From assembly GCF_019754945.1 (NCBI RefSeq), contig NZ_JAEUWU010000001.1:434001-498000 (forward strand): a DNA stretch of 64,000 nucleotides, given 5' to 3'. Numbering within the stretch: the first letter of the stretch is position 1; each line of letters begins with the position of its first letter. The DNA comes from Corynebacterium pseudokroppenstedtii (GTDB taxonomy: Bacteria; Actinomycetota; Actinomycetes; Mycobacteriales; Mycobacteriaceae). Shown here piece after piece: positions 7,692 to 17,212 of the stretch. The notes below the pieces were generated by a model. It made no database searches, was not told where the DNA came from, and was given only the letters and a program-made list of their open reading frames with translations. The position numbers were made by a program, and so were the translations under genes.

Positions 7692-8672
7692 TTAAGCATA
7701 AGACCGCAACTTATCCGCACGCTCTCCTTTTCGGAGCTTCGCCATGACCTCACGTTCAATTTGGCGGACCCGCTCACGAGAGAGCCCAAACTCGCGACCA
7801 ATCTGATCAAGAGTTCGGGGGACACCGTCGTCGAGACCAAAGCGGAGACGAATGACGTCTTGCTCCCTCTTCTCTAAGGTCGCCAAAACAGTTCTAATGT
7901 CGGAGTGGCGGAGAGATGCTACGACGGCTTCTTCCGCATCGGTCGCTTCGGAGTCCTCAATGAAGTCTCCCAGCGGTGCCTCTTCATCCGTTCCGACCGG
8001 CATATCCAAGCTCACCGGGTCACGGGACTGCTTCAGAAGAAGATCGATCTTTGATTCGTCGATACCAGACTCGTCCGCGAGCTCCTCATTGGTAGCTTCC
8101 CTGCCCAAGTGCTGGTACATCTCGCGCTTAATGCGCGAGAGCTTGTTCACTTGCTCGACGAGGTGGACAGGAAGGCGAATTGTCCGGGACTGGTCGGCCA
8201 TCCCGCGTGTAATGGCTTGTCGAATCCACCATGTCGCGTACGTCGAAAACTTAAAGCCCTTGGTGTAATCGAACTTTTCGACGGCGCGAATGAGGCCCAA
8301 GTTCCCCTCTTGAATGAGGTCGAGGAGAGGCATTCCGCGCCCCGTGTAGCGCTTCGCTAATGAGACGACGAGTCGGAGGTTGGCCTCCAAAAGGTGAGCT
8401 CGCGCAGCGCGCCCGTCTTTAGCGATAGCCTTGAGATCCCGCTTCTTCGACGGAGTGAACTGTTCGTCAGATTCAAGGAGATGTTGTGCGTAGAGGCCAG
8501 CTTCAATCCGTTGCGAAAGCTCGACTTCGTCTTCCGCGTTAAGAAGTGCGGTACGGCCAATTCCGTTGAGGTAAACCCGAACTAAATCAGCTGAAGGATT
8601 TTCATTGTTGTTGGCCCGCCGGCCAGGATCACCATTAACTTCGGTTGTCGTACTGACGTGCGCTTCGTCCAT
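7692..8672 (-). CDS. sigB: Group 2 RNA polymerase sigma factor SigB
   Basis: 326 residues from the ATG at 8672, which has TAAGGAG upstream; the frame stays open to 8927 but that extension has no sigma homology. Non-essential primary-like sigma factor used in general stress and the shift to stationary phase in corynebacteria. Seen: region 1.2 (VYLNGIG), regions 2.1-2.4 with [18 protein letters not shown] and [10 protein letters not shown], region 3, and region 4.2 ending in SRERVRQIE. It lacks the long N-terminal extension of the SigA in this window. A SigH-type promoter lies about 150 bases upstream. Confidence 0.93.
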   Translation of the reverse strand: MDEAHVSTTTEVNGDPGRRANNNENPSADLVRVYLNGIGRTALLNAEDEVELSQRIEAGLYAQHLLESDEQFTPSKKRDLKAIAKDGRAARAHLLEANLRLVVSLAKRYTGRGMPLLDLIQEGNLGLIRAVEKFDYTKGFKFSTYATWWIRQAITRGMADQSRTIRLPVHLVEQVNKLSRIKREMYQHLGREATNEELADESGIDESKIDLLLKQSRDPVSLDMPVGTDEEAPLGDFIEDSEATDAEEAVVASLRHSDIRTVLATLEKREQDVIRLRFGLDDGVPRTLDQIGREFGLSRERVRQIEREVMAKLRKGERADKLRSYA

Positions 8673-9052
8673 GTGCTGGCTCCTTAACTGCGCTCGGTGT
8701 CGCGATAGCGGTGCAATGTGACGGCTGGTTGGAACGGGGTGGCGATGTGGACGTATGTCGTCGAACGCCACCTGATTAACGTCCCTACAGAATGTCGAGC
8801 TGTCACGATCGCATTCAGTTAGTCCAACGCATGGGTCGGTGAAAAGGTTCCATAAGCAGTTTTCCGCATGGCTCTTGGTCGCCGTTGGGGGCGGATAGGC
8901 ATCGTGTGTGACGGGGTTTGAAGTCACATGAGTGTGATTTACGTCCGCAAAAGTGCTGGTAAAAGCTCTATACGCCAGAATTGACTCCCTCGCTCCCGCC
9001 TACCCCTATTCGGGGTTGTCTGCGTGACTGGGCTTCCATGGTGATTAACCGA
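8673..9052. other. 380-bp intergenic region holding the sigB promoter
   Basis: No gene is supported here. It contains the 5' leader of sigB (minus strand), the SigH-type promoter at 8826-8851, and the downstream flank of dtd. Open frames crossing it show no family resemblance. Confidence 0.5.
8826..8851 (-). promoter_or_regulatory. SigH-type (ECF) promoter of sigB
   Basis: Read on the minus strand: GGAA (8851-8848), 19 bases, then GTTGGA starting at 8828. This fits the corynebacterial SigH consensus GGAA-N18-21-GTT, including the C before and the G after GTT. In C. glutamicum sigB is known to be transcribed from a SigH-dependent promoter, so the match in the right place is meaningful. It predicts a leader of roughly 145 bases. 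Confidence 0.6.
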
Positions 9053-9529
9053 CTACGAGCGATCTCCACACGGAATATCGACGAGGACGGTGAACGGGCC
9101 ATCGTTGACCGACTCGACGGCCATATAGGCGCCGAACACGCCCGTATCGACGCTCAGCCCACGGTCGCGGAGTTCCTCTACGCATGTGTTGAAGATGGGT
9201 TCAGCCTCGGCCGGTTTCGCCGCAGCAGACCACGACGGGCGTCGGCCATGGGAAGTATCACCCATCAACGTGAACTGTGACACAACAAGCATGGGCGCAC
9301 CGACGTCGAGCGCAGAGACCTCAGTCGGGCGCCCCTCAGCCGTCGAACCCTCAAAGATCCGCAGCCGAGCCAGCTTTTCCGCCATAGCCCGGGCTGTGGC
9401 TGAGGTATCTCCGGTGGCTACCCCGATGAGAACAAGGAGCCCTCCCACATCCGAGTCCGGGATTGATCCAACCACTGAATCATCAACAACAACGGACGCG
9501 GAACGAACACGCGTGACTACGGCTTTCAT
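9053..9529 (-). CDS. dtd: D-aminoacyl-tRNA deacylase
   Basis: 158 residues, full family length. Removes D-amino acids (classically D-Tyr) and glycine from mischarged tRNAs. Seen: the MKAVVTRVRSASVVVD start, the catalytic SQFTLMGD motif and the NDGPFT motif that supplies the Gly-cisPro chirality gate. Its start overlaps the end of the methyltransferase gene by four bases (ATGA-type), so the two are likely co-transcribed. No odd features. Confidence 0.93.
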   Translation of the reverse strand: MKAVVTRVRSASVVVDDSVVGSIPDSDVGGLLVLIGVATGDTSATARAMAEKLARLRIFEGSTAEGRPTEVSALDVGAPMLVVSQFTLMGDTSHGRRPSWSAAAKPAEAEPIFNTCVEELRDRGLSVDTGVFGAYMAVESVNDGPFTVLVDIPCGDRS

Positions 9530-11127
9530 TCAAGATCTCCAGGTATAACAAGCCCGTGGCGAATGGCATCGACAAGAATAGGGAGAAATTGGTCGGCCAG
9601 GTTCTGGGCTTCTGTAGTAGGGGTAACGAGTTCGGCAATCTCGCACACATCGCGCGCTGACAATCCATTCGGATCTAAACCGCGAAGGATGCGCAGGACG
9701 TTGTCATCGATCTCGTGGGAGAAACGTGGCCCGTCGGTCCGCGTGACTCGCGTGACGACGTCGGTAAAGGTGGAGTCCGCCTCCGGCTCGGCGAGAGAAA
9801 CCTTTTCCAGGGCTAGGCCGGGCCTGACACTAAACCGACTGTCCAGGATCTCGTCGGGAGTACGCGCATCAAGCCAAGCGCAGCGTCGGAAATATTCCTC
9901 AATCTCCGGGCCGAGAGGGTCGGTGTACGGCTGAGTGAATTCCTCACACACAACCTCGGAATTTTTCTCAGGATCAATCGGAGTCAGCGCGATAAAACCA
10001 ATGCCGATTCCTGTCACGCCGGCCTGATCCATATAGTCAATCCACGCCTCTGATTGCGATCGGCCGAGCTCACTGCGGGGATCGAGAGACTCATCCTTGA
10101 TCCACGTGCCCACATAATGCAAGGGGTCGACGCAATCACGCTCCAACACCCATGCGCGATAACCATGGTCCGGGATCCATGATGCTACCCGCGCTTGCCA
10201 GGCCTGGTCATCTGAGTGGATCCACGCGCCCAATACGCATGCCTGACCATGAGCGGCCAGGTGCTCCGGAATACCGCGAATGAGCTTAGCGGTGGCGCCA
10301 TCGAGCTCCATTCCAGAATCGCGATACACGTGGCGCAACGTCGGTGGACCCACCACAAAAGGCGGATTCGCGATGATGCGATCGAATGTCTGATCACGGA
10401 CGGGTTCGAACCACGAGCCCTGCTTGAACTCCACGTTCGTACGTGACTCGGAGGTCGAAACAGCGTCGGCGGCAGCGCACGTAGCTTCAGCGAAGAGGAG
10501 CGCGCGCGGGCTGACGTCCGTTGCCGTCACCGAGTCGGCTCGTCCCCACTGGCCCATAATTTGAACTCCGGATCCGGTCCCTAGATCTAAAACTGAGCCG
10601 ACGCGGGACGTACCCCTTGCCTGAAGAAGTGACCGCGACGCAGCACCCACGCCCACGACGTGGTCGGGACCCGCCGAATGATCAACCATCGAGGCATCAG
10701 CATCGCTAAAAACGAGGAAGTCAGAGTTTTCCGACGGACCGACGTGCAGAGGGCGGATATCAATTGCAATGCGAAAACGCTCTGGATCTGTATCTGGCTC
10801 GCCGACGACAACGCCGGCAGAGAGAGCGTCGGTGAAGAAACTGTCGCCGAAAGTGTCGACGAACATGTCGCGCTGTTGTGGCTCGCGAAGAATGAGTAAC
10901 CGAACTGCGCGGGCGAGGCGGCGATCATGCTCACTCGAGGCTTGGTGCTCGGAGCGATGGCAGGCGAAAGAAACAGCGGCGGGTTCGTGCCGATCCAAGG
11001 CTGCCAGACCATCATCGCCGAGAACACGGTGTAAGCCCGACGACGAATAGCCGAGTTCTTTCAGGCGTTTCGCAAGGGTTGTGGCGTAGCGCGGCAGCTC
11101 GGAGATATCAGGTAGCGTGCTCACCAT
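9526..11127 (-). CDS. Class I SAM-dependent methyltransferase, target unknown
   Basis: 533 residues from an ATG with GGAGAA upstream. The central domain has the SAM-binding LDLGTGSGVQ loop (180-189) and a NPPF motif (254-257) as found in N-methyltransferases that modify amide or amino groups (PrmC, RsmC and RlmG types). It is flanked by a helical N-terminal domain and a C-terminal domain found in actinobacterial homologues. The NPPF motif suggests methylation of a glutamine side chain or an exocyclic amine of a nucleobase; the true substrate is unknown. Followed by dtd with a four-base overlap, which hints at a translation-related role. Confidence 0.75.
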   Translation of the reverse strand: MVSTLPDISELPRYATTLAKRLKELGYSSSGLHRVLGDDGLAALDRHEPAAVSFACHRSEHQASSEHDRRLARAVRLLILREPQQRDMFVDTFGDSFFTDALSAGVVVGEPDTDPERFRIAIDIRPLHVGPSENSDFLVFSDADASMVDHSAGPDHVVGVGAASRSLLQARGTSRVGSVLDLGTGSGVQIMGQWGRADSVTATDVSPRALLFAEATCAAADAVSTSESRTNVEFKQGSWFEPVRDQTFDRIIANPPFVVGPPTLRHVYRDSGMELDGATAKLIRGIPEHLAAHGQACVLGAWIHSDDQAWQARVASWIPDHGYRAWVLERDCVDPLHYVGTWIKDESLDPRSELGRSQSEAWIDYMDQAGVTGIGIGFIALTPIDPEKNSEVVCEEFTQPYTDPLGPEIEEYFRRCAWLDARTPDEILDSRFSVRPGLALEKVSLAEPEADSTFTDVVTRVTRTDGPRFSHEIDDNVLRILRGLDPNGLSARDVCEIAELVTPTTEAQNLADQFLPILVDAIRHGLVIPGDLE

Positions 11128-11296
11128 TGTGGCCTGTTCTCCAACCTTTCATCAGAACGTGAAGCACCTAAAGCACATGGAGCTTACGGTGCGAGCGGAT
11201 AAAAATACGGGCACTTAAAGTGCGGGCGGATGGCTAAAAACCGTAAGTGAGAATCCTAAGTGAAGAGACGTGGGTAGCGCACCCTGCGCGGAACCG

Positions 11297-11779
11297 TTAC
11301 ACGGTCTTGTCAGGATCAGCGTTATTCCGCTCGGCCTCGCCAGGATCAACATCCACCGTCGTTGTCCTTGAATCAGTGGCTGCCCCTGATCCGTCTGATT
11401 CACGTGATGCGGCCCGTTCACTCCCGGCGACCAACTCACGGGCGCGTTCTCCGTCGACAAGACCGTGAAATGCGTAATAAGCGTCTCTATTCACGGCAGG
11501 CTTGTACACCTGTGGCTTCCTCGGATCGTGTGTTTCACCCACGGCATTCGCTATCACGACCGCGATCCATGGAAGGGGGACAGAGATCACAGTAAAAATG
11601 GCCGCCAGCACCAAGTTGTGCAACAGCATGTACGCCAACGCGGCGAGCAAGAGGAACGGGATACGCGATCCCTGCAAGACGGCATACTCACGCCGCCTGC
11701 GGTGCCAATCCTCAACTGGCGACCTCTGGGCGTCGGTAATAAGTGCGACGTGCTTGCGTCGGTGGAACATACTCCCCAC
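11297..11779 (-). CDS. DUF3099 membrane protein
   Basis: 160 residues from GTG at 11779, with GAGGGG upstream. Seen: a short N-terminal segment starting with the ALITDAQ motif typical of DUF3099, two membrane helices separated by a very short turn (about 40-82), and a cytoplasmic Ser/Ala/Asp-rich tail. Function unknown; the family is restricted to Actinobacteria. It is divergent from the DUF3039 gene. An ATG at 11770 is an alternative start. Confidence 0.75.
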   Translation of the reverse strand: MGSMFHRRKHVALITDAQRSPVEDWHRRRREYAVLQGSRIPFLLLAALAYMLLHNLVLAAIFTVISVPLPWIAVVIANAVGETHDPRKPQVYKPAVNRDAYYAFHGLVDGERARELVAGSERAASRESDGSGAATDSRTTTVDVDPGEAERNNADPDKTV

Positions 11780-11915
11780 CGTAGCCCCTCGACTGCGATC
11801 ACGAAGCGTTAGCGGTAGGGTAGGTAGCTCCTAACCGGCAATCTGGATTCCCGAACATCACATGGGGTGGCTCGGGACTCTCCACCTGACTTGACGTATA
11901 AGGCATGATTGAACC

Positions 11916-12155
11916 GTGACAACACCGCAGACAACCACGATTGAACGCACCAAGACCGAAGAACAAACAACTGATTCGGACACACCAAAGTACTTCCACT
12001 ACGTGAAGAAAAACCAGATAGTGGAATCAGCTGTGAATGGTAATTACGTGGTGGCATTGTGTGGGGAAACTTTTCCCGTCACCAAGCAAGCCAAGCCGGG
12101 CTCGCCGGTGTGCCCAGAATGTGAGCGCATTTATCGGGGGCTGCGCCGACGGTGA
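11916..12155 (+). CDS. DUF3039 small zinc-ribbon-like protein
   Basis: 79 residues from GTG at 11916. Family DUF3039, actinobacterial, function unknown. Seen: an acidic/Thr-rich N-terminus, then a compact block with LCGETF and CPECERIY, which could form a small zinc site together with a His near YFHYV. No clear ribosome binding site precedes the GTG; a -10-like CATGAT lies six bases upstream, so a leaderless message is possible. The stop overlaps the GTG of the helicase gene (GTGA), implying coupled translation and a shared role. Confidence 0.75.
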   Translation: MTTPQTTTIERTKTEEQTTDSDTPKYFHYVKKNQIVESAVNGNYVVALCGETFPVTKQAKPGSPVCPECERIYRGLRRR

Positions 12156-13879
12156 AACTCCGCGAATGGCAGCAAGCTGCGCTCTCGCAGTACTTTGACG
12201 CAGATCCGGACGATTTTCTAGCAGTTGCAACGCCGGGAGCAGGCAAAACAACCTTCGCGCTGACACTTGCTCGGCGTCTCCTTGATAGGAGAGCTGTCAA
12301 CCGCATCATCGTGGTTGTTCCCACTGAGCACTTGAAACATCAGTGGGCCGACGCGGCTTCGCGGATGGGGATTGCGCTGGATGCCAACTTCACGAACTCA
12401 GCGGGGACCCTCAACCCTGTTTTTGACGGGATGGTGGTCACTTACGCCCAGGTTTCGATGCACCCGTTTAAACACAACTCCTTGGCTACGAGGACAAAGT
12501 CCCTGGTCATCATGGACGAGATCCACCATGGTGGGGATGCGAAGAGTTGGGGCGACGGAATCCGCTATGCCTACTCCGATTCCGCGAAGCGCCTTGAGCT
12601 GACGGGTACGCCATTCCGTTCCGACGATGCTCCGATTCCGTTTGTGCGGTATATCGAAGACGGAGATGGCCATCAGGTATCCCGGGCGGATTACACCTAC
12701 GGTTATTCCCACGCCTTGCGGGACGGGGTTGTGCGTCCGGTCGTGTTCATGGCGTATTCCGGGGAAGCACGGTGGCGGGACAGTGCGGGGGAGGAGTTTG
12801 CAGCCAGGCTAGGCGAGCCGCTCAGCGCTGAGCACACGGCCAAAGCGTGGAAAACTGCTCTTGACCCCAAAGGGCAGTGGATTCCATCGGTGCTGCGTGC
12901 TGCCGATATTCGTCTCAAAGAGTACCGACGTGTCATTCCCGACGCTGGAGGGCTCGTCATAGCCACGGACACAAAGACGGCGCGTGCTTACGCGAAGATT
13001 CTTGAGCGCTTGTCGGGAGAACCGGTGACTGTTGTTCTGTCCGACGAGCCCGGATCCTCTCGTAAAATCGAAGAGTTTTCTCGATCTACTGAGCGGTGGC
13101 TTGTTGCTGTTCGAATGGTGTCAGAAGGCGTCGATGTGCCTAGGCTCGCTGTCGGTGTGTATGCGACAGCGTCGTCGACACCTCTATTTTTTGCGCAGGC
13201 TGTAGGGCGATTTGTTCGGGCTCGCGTCCCCGGTGAAACAGCGTCAATTTTCTTACCATCGATCCCGGTGCTCTTGGACTTGGCGTCCCAAATGGAAGCT
13301 GAACGCAACCACGTTTTGGGTAAACCGCATCGGCCCAATGAGGGCTGGGATGATGAGTTGGTGGCGCAAGCGAACAAAACTGAGTCCGAACCGGATGACC
13401 TCAAAAAGTATGAGTCGCTCGGCGCAGACGCGGAACTGGACCACCTCATTTATGACGGTTCGTCCTACGGCACCGGAACATTATCGGGGTCCGAGGAGGA
13501 AGCAGAGTACCTGGGGCTCCCGGGTCTGCTGAATGCGGACCAGATGAGACAACTGCTACAAAACCATCAGCAAGAGCAGTTGAAAGCTCGGGAGCGGGAG
13601 AAGAAGAAAGCCGACGAAGCACGGCGTCGGTTCCACGATCCGCGCGACGGTGAGGGGAACGACAATTGCCACAACCCCGATAGCAGTCGTGGTGTGATTG
13701 ACGATCTACCGCGCCTACGAAAAGAACTTAACGCGTTGGTGTCGATTTCTGCCGCGCGAACCGGCCGTCCGCATGGGCAGGTGCACAATGAAGTCCGCCA
13801 GGCATGTGGGGGACCGCAAACAGCGTTATGCACCGCTGACCAGCTGCGGAGCCGAATTAATTATCTGCGCAAATGGTGA
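12152..13879 (+). CDS. Superfamily 2 DEAD/DEAH helicase (UvsW/XPB-like)
   Basis: 575 residues from GTG at 12152, overlapping the DUF3039 stop by four bases. Seen: Q-tip like RxWQ at the N-terminus, Walker A TPGAGKT (27-33), motif II DEIH (122-125), a motif III region ELTGTPFRSD, and a C-terminal RecA-like domain with VSEGVDVPRL and QAVGRFVRAR, motifs V and VI. The tail is Lys/Glu-rich, probably coiled coil. An ATP-driven nucleic acid translocase; partner and substrate are unknown. The DUF3039-helicase pair recurs in corynebacteria as far as I know. It is not part of a visible restriction or defence cluster. Confidence 0.85.
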   Translation: MKLREWQQAALSQYFDADPDDFLAVATPGAGKTTFALTLARRLLDRRAVNRIIVVVPTEHLKHQWADAASRMGIALDANFTNSAGTLNPVFDGMVVTYAQVSMHPFKHNSLATRTKSLVIMDEIHHGGDAKSWGDGIRYAYSDSAKRLELTGTPFRSDDAPIPFVRYIEDGDGHQVSRADYTYGYSHALRDGVVRPVVFMAYSGEARWRDSAGEEFAARLGEPLSAEHTAKAWKTALDPKGQWIPSVLRAADIRLKEYRRVIPDAGGLVIATDTKTARAYAKILERLSGEPVTVVLSDEPGSSRKIEEFSRSTERWLVAVRMVSEGVDVPRLAVGVYATASSTPLFFAQAVGRFVRARVPGETASIFLPSIPVLLDLASQMEAERNHVLGKPHRPNEGWDDELVAQANKTESEPDDLKKYESLGADAELDHLIYDGSSYGTGTLSGSEEEAEYLGLPGLLNADQMRQLLQNHQQEQLKAREREKKKADEARRRFHDPRDGEGNDNCHNPDSSRGVIDDLPRLRKELNALVSISAARTGRPHGQVHNEVRQACGGPQTALCTADQLRSRINYLRKW

Positions 13880-13943
13880 TCTGCGTGCCGCTCAGCCGTC
13901 GTGTATTGCCTGCATGGACGGTGCTATGAGGCTTGATATACAT

Positions 13944-13984
13944 TGTCGCCCGCATCATCCTGTGGGATTTGGATGCGGGCGACA
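13944..13984. terminator. Strong bidirectional hairpin between helicase and sigA
   Basis: A perfect 13-bp stem, TGTCGCCCGCATC (13944-13956) with GATGCGGGCGACA (13972-13984), and a 15-base loop. It lies between convergent genes. Neither side has a long T-run, but stem strength and position support termination. Confidence 0.6.
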
Positions 13985-14016
13985 CTAGGTAAAACGCACG
14001 GGCTAATGTGCGCAGA

Positions 14017-15852
14017 CTAGTCGAGATAATCCCGGAGAACCTGCGAACGTGACGGGTGACGCAGCTTCGACATTGTCTTCGATTCGATCTGGCGGATGCG
14101 TTCACGGGTCACGCCGTAGACTTGGCCGATCTCGTCCAATGTTCGTGGCATCCCATCTGTGAGGCCGAAGCGGAGTCGAACAACTCCTGCTTCTCGCTCA
14201 GTCAGGGTCTTCAGAACATCCTGGAGCTGGTCTTGGAGGAGGGTGAAGGAGACCGCGTCAACAGCCACAACTGCTTCGGAGTCCTCGATGAAGTCACCGA
14301 GCTGGCTATCTCCTTCGTCGCCGATGGTCTGGTCCAGAGAAATCGGTTCGCGAGCATACTGCTGGATTTCCAGGACTTTGTCCTCGGTAATGTCCATTTC
14401 GCGGGCCAATTCCTCGGGGGTTGGTTCGCGGCCCAGGTCTTGGAGGAGCTCACGCTGGATACGACCAAGCTTGTTAATGACCTCCACCATGTGGACGGGG
14501 ATACGGATTGTCCGAGCTTGGTCAGCCATTGCGCGCGTAATGGCCTGCCGAATCCACCACGTTGCGTACGTGGAGAACTTGTAGCCCTTCGTGTAGTCGA
14601 ACTTTTCGACGGCACGGATCAGGCCTAAGTTGCCTTCCTGAATAAGGTCGAGGAAGGCCATTCCACGGCCCGTGTATCGCTTTGCCAAGGACACGACAAG
14701 ACGAAGGTTGGCCTCCAGCAAATGGTTCTTTGCTTTGCGGCCATCACGGGCGATTGATCGCAAGTCTCGCGATTGCGCCGGGCTGAGCTTGGTGTTACTC
14801 GCTTTGAGCTCCTCAAGCTTGTGGTTCGCGTATAAGCCAGCCTCAATCCGCTGCGCGAGGGATACCTCTTGTTCTGCGTTAAGCAGTGCGACCTTACCGA
14901 TTTGCTTCAGGTAAGCGCGGACGGAATCCGCGGAGGCTGTCAGCTCAGCATCTTTCCGAGCTTGGCGCAGCGCTGCCGACTCATCCTCGTCCCACACGAA
15001 GTTGCCATTGTCACTATCGTCATCGTCATCATCGTCGTCAGTCGACGAATCATTAGTGCGTTTAATAGGCGAGCTCGAGTGGTCGCCATCCGTCTCGTCC
15101 TCGTCCAGTCCCGACTCGTCATCTAAGTCGTCACTGTCGAGGTCATCATCGTGATCGAGATCGTCGTGGTCAACGTCTTCATCGAGATCATCATCCAAGT
15201 CGGAGTGATCCATATCGATGTCATCGTCATCATCGATATCATGCAGCTCGAAATCGTCTCCATCATGATGGAGATCGGTATCCGCATCATTCGACGCATC
15301 CTGATCAGGATGTTCGTCGACAACCTGATCATCCGACGTGATTACGTCGGCATTCTTCTCGGCTGCTGTGTCCTTAGTCGACTTACGGCTTGCGGAGGAC
15401 CGCTTATTGGCGGTCTTCGTGGTCTTTTTCGCAGCTGATTTCTTCGACGCCGTTTTCTTAGCGGTGGATTTCTTCGTCGTTGTCTTTTTCGCAGCAGTCT
15501 TTTTCGCGGCGGTCTTTTTAGCTGCGGTTTTCTTGGCCGCGGTCTTCTTTGCCGACGACTTCTTAGCTGCTGTCCGCTTGGTTGCCTTCTTTGCGGTGGA
15601 CTTCTTTGGAGCAGCCTTTTCCTGGGACGATGAAGAAGACTCGTTCGCAGCTGCCAACGTATCTTCGTGGAGGACGGATGATGCCGAGGCCTGCTTCTTG
15701 GCTACCTTATTCGCGGCAGTCTTCTTCACTGTGGCTTTCTTGGCCGCGGTCTTCTTCGCAGCAGTTTTCTTAGCCGCCGTCTTTTTCGTGGCCGCTTTTT
15801 TGGCTACAGCCTTTTTCGGTGTTTCAGTCATGCCTGTTTTCGCTGTCTCCAC
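14017..15852 (-). CDS. sigA: Primary RNA polymerase sigma factor SigA with a bipolar N-terminal extension
   Basis: 611 residues from GTG at 15852, preceded by GAAGGGG; an ATG at 15831 lacks a site at proper spacing. Essential housekeeping sigma factor. The C-terminal half (about 306-611) is a standard core: region 1.2 (AYLKQIGK), region 2 with [18 protein letters not shown] and [10 protein letters not shown], region 3, and region 4.2 TRERIRQIE. The N-terminus is unusual: residues 13-158 are built from AAKKT-type Lys/Ala repeats, like histone H1 or actinobacterial HU tails, and 169-292 are Asp/Glu-rich with a run of eight Asp. Other actinobacterial SigA proteins have shorter versions. The two charged blocks could bind each other or mask DNA binding; that is inference. 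Confidence 0.95.
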   Translation of the reverse strand: METAKTGMTETPKKAVAKKAATKKTAAKKTAAKKTAAKKATVKKTAANKVAKKQASASSVLHEDTLAAANESSSSSQEKAAPKKSTAKKATKRTAAKKSSAKKTAAKKTAAKKTAAKKTAAKKTTTKKSTAKKTASKKSAAKKTTKTANKRSSASRKSTKDTAAEKNADVITSDDQVVDEHPDQDASNDADTDLHHDGDDFELHDIDDDDDIDMDHSDLDDDLDEDVDHDDLDHDDDLDSDDLDDESGLDEDETDGDHSSSPIKRTNDSSTDDDDDDDDSDNGNFVWDEDESAALRQARKDAELTASADSVRAYLKQIGKVALLNAEQEVSLAQRIEAGLYANHKLEELKASNTKLSPAQSRDLRSIARDGRKAKNHLLEANLRLVVSLAKRYTGRGMAFLDLIQEGNLGLIRAVEKFDYTKGYKFSTYATWWIRQAITRAMADQARTIRIPVHMVEVINKLGRIQRELLQDLGREPTPEELAREMDITEDKVLEIQQYAREPISLDQTIGDEGDSQLGDFIEDSEAVVAVDAVSFTLLQDQLQDVLKTLTEREAGVVRLRFGLTDGMPRTLDEIGQVYGVTRERIRQIESKTMSKLRHPSRSQVLRDYLD

Positions 15853-16307
15853 TATCGCTTTGCCCCTTCACCGTCATTAAACCTTATGCGCGCCGTGGTT
15901 ATTCCTAGAGTTCCATGAAGACTCGGTTCCTGGCCGACAGAGGCGGTCTCCCTATCTTGCGATCTCCCGATTGACGTCAATGCGACTACTCGGGGTTGCT
16001 CGATAATGTCCACATGGCCCTTCCTGATCGATGAAGATTTCGATTGGTGCTGCGCACAGATTTGACTGTTTCCGCATGTCAAGCGCTGGCGCCTACCCCA
16101 GATAGCGCGTCGCCGTCGCGGGTTGGTCCCGCGAGATGGCGATTGACGATCGTGTCACACGCCCAGGATGTAGCCTGAGCGTAATGAAGGTGTATGGCAG
16201 CCAGAGTCACTCATGTGCGCAACGAGCTGGATCGACCGCCCAGTACAACCTACGTACATCGCTCCACGTCGAGCGGCTCCGACTCTGTGTCCTTAAACGT
16301 ATCTACT
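15853..16307. other. 455-bp intergenic region upstream of sigA
   Basis: Expected to hold the sigA promoter(s) on the minus strand; I could not pick a convincing -35/-10 pair. A small hairpin CGCGGG/CCCGCG (16117-16133) is the only clear structure. No protein-like frame or RNA gene is recognised. Confidence 0.45.
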
Positions 16308-17087
16308 TTATGGGCAAATATGGTCACGCGCTGCCATCGCCGCGCCTACAATTCCGGCTCGGTTGAGAAGCTCAGCCGGCACGACTGTCGTTTCGCATGT
16401 CAATCGTGGAATCCATTTTTCATGCTTGCGTGATATGCCGCCCCCGGCCACAAACGTCGTGGGAGAAAAGAGTTTTTCGTACTCTTTGAGTACTCGGTCC
16501 ACGCGTTTTGCCCATTCTTTATATGACAAGTCTTTGCGCTCTTTGACAGCCGAGGAGGCGCGTCGTTCAGCTTCCTTACCATCGATGTTTAAATGACCTA
16601 ACTCACTATTGGGATACAGTTGCCCGTTAATGAGCAAGGCGGAGCCGATTCCTGTGCCAAAAGTCAGGAAAATGACCGAGCCTTTCCGTGCAATAGGGTT
16701 CCCGTAGGCCACCTCTGCTATTCCGGCAGCGTCCGCGTCATTGAGGACAGCGATATCGCGGGTTGGCCCAATATGGCGATGAAAGAGCTCCGACACGTCG
16801 GTATCGATCCATGATTTGTCGATATTTGCTGCGCTACGAGCTTGCTGCTGTTTCACAATTGCGGGAATGGTAATCCCAACAGGGCCGGTCCATTCTGCCT
16901 GTTCAACGATCTGACGGCACGTGTCAGCAACAGCGTCAGGAGTCGACGGCTTTGGTGTAAGAATCTTGATTCGCTCTCCGACGAAAGTCCCGTTATCGAG
17001 ATCAACAATTGCGCCTTTTACTCCGCTTCCGCCGACGTCTATACCAAAGCCGTAATTATCCATAACTTCGATAGTAGCGGATTTCAT
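16308..17087 (-). CDS. ppgK: Polyphosphate glucokinase
   Basis: 259 residues from ATG at 17087, with CCGGAG upstream; a later ATG at 17063 would give the more usual N-terminus. Phosphorylates glucose using inorganic polyphosphate (and less well ATP). ROK-family features seen: GIDVGGSGVKG phosphate loop near the N-terminus, LNDADAAGIAE with the catalytic Asp, the LTFGTGIGSAL loop, and the sugar-binding ELGHLNIDG motif. Similarity to the characterised corynebacterial PpgK is high along the whole length. Divergent from an inositol-phosphatase-family gene, as in related genomes. Confidence 0.93.
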   Translation of the reverse strand: MKSATIEVMDNYGFGIDVGGSGVKGAIVDLDNGTFVGERIKILTPKPSTPDAVADTCRQIVEQAEWTGPVGITIPAIVKQQQARSAANIDKSWIDTDVSELFHRHIGPTRDIAVLNDADAAGIAEVAYGNPIARKGSVIFLTFGTGIGSALLINGQLYPNSELGHLNIDGKEAERRASSAVKERKDLSYKEWAKRVDRVLKEYEKLFSPTTFVAGGGISRKHEKWIPRLTCETTVVPAELLNRAGIVGAAMAARDHICP

Positions 17088-17212
17088 GACGGCAACTCCG
17101 GATGAATTCGACGATCGAGCCGTTATCGGAGTATTCGTCTGAGAAAATGGCGGCGTACGCCGTGCCGTCGTCAGTGGAATTCGGGGATACTGGGCTGCAG
17201 CAAGGGGCGAAA

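Noticed and set aside
8673..8927. N-terminal extension of SigB
   Set aside because: No sigma homology, and it would run over the leader and the SigH-type promoter; the ATG at 8672 has a good ribosome binding site.
15338..15880. Plus-strand 180-codon hydrophobic frame opposite sigA
   Set aside because: It is the reverse complement of the Lys/Ala repeats (AAG and GCC codons read as Phe and Ala), so its membrane-like look is a composition artefact.
16117..16133. Hairpin CGCGGG/CCCGCG as an RNA gene or terminator
   Set aside because: Short stem, no T-run, no adjacent gene end; left as background structure.
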